Source: Candidatus Neomicrothrix sp. UBA2974
Lineage (GTDB): Bacteria > Actinomycetota > Acidimicrobiia > Acidimicrobiales > MedAcidi-G1
DNA: 17,193 nt
Reading direction: 5' to 3'
Assembly: GCA_002348705.1 (NCBI GenBank)
Contig: DEAU01000035.1
Location: 1 to 17,193 of the forward strand
The notes under the pieces are model-generated. The model was not told the origin of the DNA and made no database searches. It worked only from the letters and a program-made list of their open reading frames with translations. Positions 15,238 through 17,193 of the stretch are shown here, in pieces. Position numbers and translations under genes: made by a program. Within the stretch, counting starts at the first letter, position 1. Each line of letters opens with the position of its first letter.

Positions 15238-15834
15238 GTGGAACTCCTAATCATCCGCCATGGTCTTCCCGAGTCACAGCAGAGTGGCAACAATGCCGCT
15301 GATCCACCATTGTCAAACCAAGGTCGCCGGCAGGCCGACGCGACCGCGGAATTCCTTACTGGCGAGACAGTCGACGCGGTCATCACGAGCACCATGATCC
15401 GCGCCGTCGAAACGGGTCGACCACTGGCCAGCCGACTCCATGTCGAGCCCAAGGAGCGATCTGACCTCGTGGAATCAGATCATCGGCGCAACTCGTACAC
15501 CCCGGCGGAGGAAATGCACGCGGACCACGAAGTCATTCAAGAGTTCCTTGAAGATCCAATGAGCATGTTCTCTGACGGCTTCGAGGCCTTCCGCGACCGG
15601 GTAGTGAACGCATTCGACGAATTAGTAATTTCACACCAAGGACAAACAGTGGCTGTGTTCTGCCACGGCATGGTGACCAGCGTCTATCTGCAGTCTCTCC
15701 TCGCTCACGACAACCCGTTCGCTCTCATGCCCGACTATTGCGGAATCACTCGAGTCAGCGCCTCATCCTCAGGGCTGCGCACAGTGCGCAGCGTTAACGA
15801 AACAGGCCACCTTCGACATTTGCCCAGGCCTTGA
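15238..15834 (+). CDS. Histidine phosphatase superfamily (phosphoglycerate-mutase-like) protein
   Basis: 198 residues starting MELLIIRHGLPES, the family's RHG motif with phospho-accepting H8 and flanking R7. PLSNQGRRQADA follows, then STMIRAVET with phosphate-binding R55. The second catalytic histidine H143 is in VAVFCHGMVTSV. Members remove phosphate from sugars, nucleotides or proteins, or act as mutases; the substrate is not predictable here. The GTG at 15238 places the RHG motif at its usual position and has no earlier alternative. The gene is divergent from the acyl-CoA synthetase leader and may be translated from a leaderless mRNA. It has no obvious link to the catabolic operon. Confidence 0.93.
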   Translation: MELLIIRHGLPESQQSGNNAADPPLSNQGRRQADATAEFLTGETVDAVITSTMIRAVETGRPLASRLHVEPKERSDLVESDHRRNSYTPAEEMHADHEVIQEFLEDPMSMFSDGFEAFRDRVVNAFDELVISHQGQTVAVFCHGMVTSVYLQSLLAHDNPFALMPDYCGITRVSASSSGLRTVRSVNETGHLRHLPRP

Positions 15835-15986
15835 GAATTTGCGATGCAGACCGGAAAGGGAGCCTGAAGCAAGCGGTCAACCTGATTTCATGGACACCAG
15901 CTCCCGGTTGGTGAGGAACTCTGGACCCCATATGTCGCATCGATACTCAATTCACGAGGCCTCAGCGGAGAAGAAACAATAGGTAA

Positions 15987-17066
15987 ATGAAGGCACGTGT
16001 GGTTGTCCTGGCTGTCTTGCTCTTGGCCCCTACCTGTGGTGGTGGTTCCGACTCCACCGCCGCACCAACAACCACCCTTACGCCAGCCACCACCACTACC
16101 GCACCAACAACCACCCTTACGCCAGCCACCACCGCAACGAACGCTCCGACTCAACTAGGAAGCCTCTCTGCTCCTGATGACCCGACAATTCATCTCATCA
16201 ATCTGAGCAGTACCCCTACTTCTGAGCTCAGGAGTTGGGCGAACCTTGCTTCGAACAAGATGGCTGATCAGAACGCCAACATTCTCGTCGTCCTCTATCA
16301 CATCGGCAGAAACCTTGGACCCGAGGACCCCGATCGCTTTGGTGGTCATCCATTTACACCAAACGAGGTGCTCCTATCTCAAGCCCAGATCGACGGTCTT
16401 ATGGCCCAGATTGAAGAGTGGCTCCAGAACGACCTATGTATGGGTCATCAAGACGAAGAAGAAAGACTTGACGAGGAGCTTTACCGTTACCGACTCTGGC
16501 TAGAGGAAGGTGCTGACACTTCAACTCAAGTGGGGCTTTGCGAAAAAACACGGTTCGTGATGATGGCCTGGAAAGAGGGAAGCCCGGTCTGGGATACCCA
16601 AAGATTCCTAGTACACGAGCTTTACCACGCCTTTCAGCATGATCTAGAAGGCGATTGCAATGACACAATCGATCGAAAAGGTCGCGGCGACCACACGCCC
16701 GTGGTCGTAGAAGGGGGGGCCGACTATTTCACCTATTTCGTTGCCCACGAGCTCTATACGGACGCAGACCGCCGAGAATTCGAGTTCGGCAGTCCTCTCA
16801 GCACATTGCTTAAAGAAGCAAAAGAAAGAACCTACGAAGACGGCTCAGACGAGGTAATGGGATCTGGCATGGCCACCCGAGCGGCGGCCGTCCTGGCCCT
16901 CATGGTCGAGAATGGTTGGCTTGACCACGAAAGTCTCTTAGATGGAAGCTTTTTTCACGATTGCGCCCGCTCTGACCTGAACGAGTCAAATTCACACTAC
17001 ATCTATGCGAAAAACAACTGGTCCAGAATTGTGGAAAACAGCGGCGAGTGGAAATTTTCTAACTAG
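15987..17066 (+). CDS. Secreted lipoprotein with HExxH gluzincin-like metallopeptidase domain
   Basis: 359 residues. A short basic N-terminus and hydrophobic core lead to a lipobox-like APTC with Cys17 as the likely lipidation site. A Thr/Pro/Ala linker to about residue 55 contains a tandem 13-residue repeat. The globular domain carries VHELYHAFQHDLE, an HExxH zinc motif (H210, E211, H214). VVEGGADYFTYF about 28 residues later can supply the third ligand, E242, as in gluzincins. Four cysteines (151, 185, 224, 326) could form disulfides outside the cell. No named peptidase family was recognised, so proteolytic activity is inferred from the motif. The ATG at 15987 has AGG three bases upstream and GGAG about 18 bases upstream. 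Another lipoprotein starts 40 bases after its stop, so they may be co-transcribed. Confidence 0.88.
   Translation: MKARVVVLAVLLLAPTCGGGSDSTAAPTTTLTPATTTTAPTTTLTPATTATNAPTQLGSLSAPDDPTIHLINLSSTPTSELRSWANLASNKMADQNANILVVLYHIGRNLGPEDPDRFGGHPFTPNEVLLSQAQIDGLMAQIEEWLQNDLCMGHQDEEERLDEELYRYRLWLEEGADTSTQVGLCEKTRFVMMAWKEGSPVWDTQRFLVHELYHAFQHDLEGDCNDTIDRKGRGDHTPVVVEGGADYFTYFVAHELYTDADRREFEFGSPLSTLLKEAKERTYEDGSDEVMGSGMATRAAAVLALMVENGWLDHESLLDGSFFHDCARSDLNESNSHYIYAKNNWSRIVENSGEWKFSN
16062..16139 (+). repeat. Two-copy tandem repeat in the lipoprotein linker, 39-base unit
   Basis: A 39-base unit (16062-16100, 16101-16139) is repeated in frame; the first 33 bases are identical. It encodes APTTTLTPATTTT followed by APTTTLTPATTAT. 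The exact match suggests recent slippage or duplication that lengthened the Thr/Pro linker by 13 residues. Confidence 0.9.
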
Positions 17067-17083
17067 TTCGATTGCTGAACTAG
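17063..17083 (+). terminator. Seven-base-pair hairpin spanning the lipoprotein stop codon
   Basis: CTAGTTC (17063-17069) and GAACTAG (17077-17083) are perfectly complementary around a seven-base loop. The TAG stop lies inside the left arm. No T-run follows, so this may be a stability element, a weak terminator or an operator for the next gene. Confidence 0.35.
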
Positions 17084-17106
17084 GCAACTGCGGTCAAACT
17101 GACACC

Positions 17107-17193
17107 ATGAAGTGGTCTGCAGGAATTATTACTTTTCTAATCGCGATATCTGGCTGTGGCGCCGACTCGGCCACCACCACGACCGCACCAACA
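17107..17193 (+). CDS. Partial lipoprotein precursor (3' end outside window)
   Basis: The first 29 codons read MKWSAGIITFLIAISGCGAD and then SATTTTAPT up to the window edge. This is a complete lipoprotein signal peptide: a basic residue, a hydrophobic core, and a good lipobox ISGC with Cys17. A Thr-rich linker resembling that of the preceding lipoprotein follows. The last 11 bases (CCGCACCAACA) also occur in that gene's linker repeat. No clear Shine-Dalgarno precedes the ATG. The mature domain, and so the function, lies outside the window. Confidence 0.8.
   Translation, partial: MKWSAGIITFLIAISGCGADSATTTTAPT

Noticed and set aside
16062..16139. Tandem repeat as a CRISPR-like array
   Set aside because: There are only two directly adjacent in-frame copies without spacers, encoding a Thr/Pro linker.
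16155..16668. Minus-strand ORFs antisense to the lipoprotein
   Set aside because: They show no family motifs and mirror the codon bias of the HExxH lipoprotein gene.

Overview
This window looks like a chromosomal segment of a moderately GC-rich actinobacterium. My best guess is an uncultivated, possibly marine, relative of the Acidimicrobiia. That placement is an inference from three things: exported lipoproteins with long Thr/Pro linkers, frequent GTG starts, and many flavin-dependent (LLM) oxidoreductases, family III CoA-transferases and SDR/ALDH enzymes. No 16S rRNA or phylogenetic marker is present. No transposase, integrase, phage gene or CRISPR array was seen.

Layout. Positions 1-1053 hold the 3' part of a secreted, probably beta-propeller, protein whose open frame runs off the left edge as a Thr/Pro linker. 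A complete tRNA-Pro(TGG) follows at 1118-1194. Next come a SnoaL/NTF2-fold gene (1305-1709, +) and, convergent to it, a PhyH-type Fe(II)/2-oxoglutarate dioxygenase (1736-2587, -). Divergent from the dioxygenase is a two-gene unit (+): a second NTF2-like protein and an LLM flavin oxidoreductase (2751-4267).

The centre is a six-gene minus-strand operon, in transcription order: amidohydrolase-2 (10200-11498), a second LLM oxidoreductase, an aldehyde dehydrogenase, an SDR, and two CaiB/BaiF CoA-transferase paralogues joined by an ATGA overlap (ending at 4245). The upstream CoA-transferase paralogue lacks the catalytic aspartate and the downstream one keeps it. This suggests a heteromeric enzyme with one active and one structural subunit, as in benzylsuccinate CoA-transferase. 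The operon reads like a complete module for oxidising a substrate to an acid and activating it as a CoA thioester. The substrate cannot be read from the sequence.

Across a 212-bp divergent spacer containing a dyad symmetry, the plus strand carries a split AtuA system: an AtuA-family protein (11711-13039) overlapping by GTGA a small protein equivalent to the AtuA C-terminal domain (13036-13347). Convergent to it is an acyl-CoA synthetase (13424-14920, -). Its 5' region of about 300 bases contains a candidate 33-codon upstream ORF with a near-perfect Shine-Dalgarno and a Cys-Cys pair. A histidine phosphatase (15238-15834, +) starts divergently and may be leaderless. The right end has a Thr/Pro-linker lipoprotein with a gluzincin-like HExxH metallopeptidase signature (15987-17066) and the first 29 codons of another lipoprotein (17107 to the edge).

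Taken together, a CoA-dependent catabolic island (amidohydrolase, two LLM oxidoreductases, ALDH, SDR, paired CoA-transferases, AtuA pair, acyl-CoA ligase, PhyH dioxygenase, two SnoaL-fold proteins) is flanked on both sides by secreted lipoproteins. No transcriptional regulator is encoded in the window.
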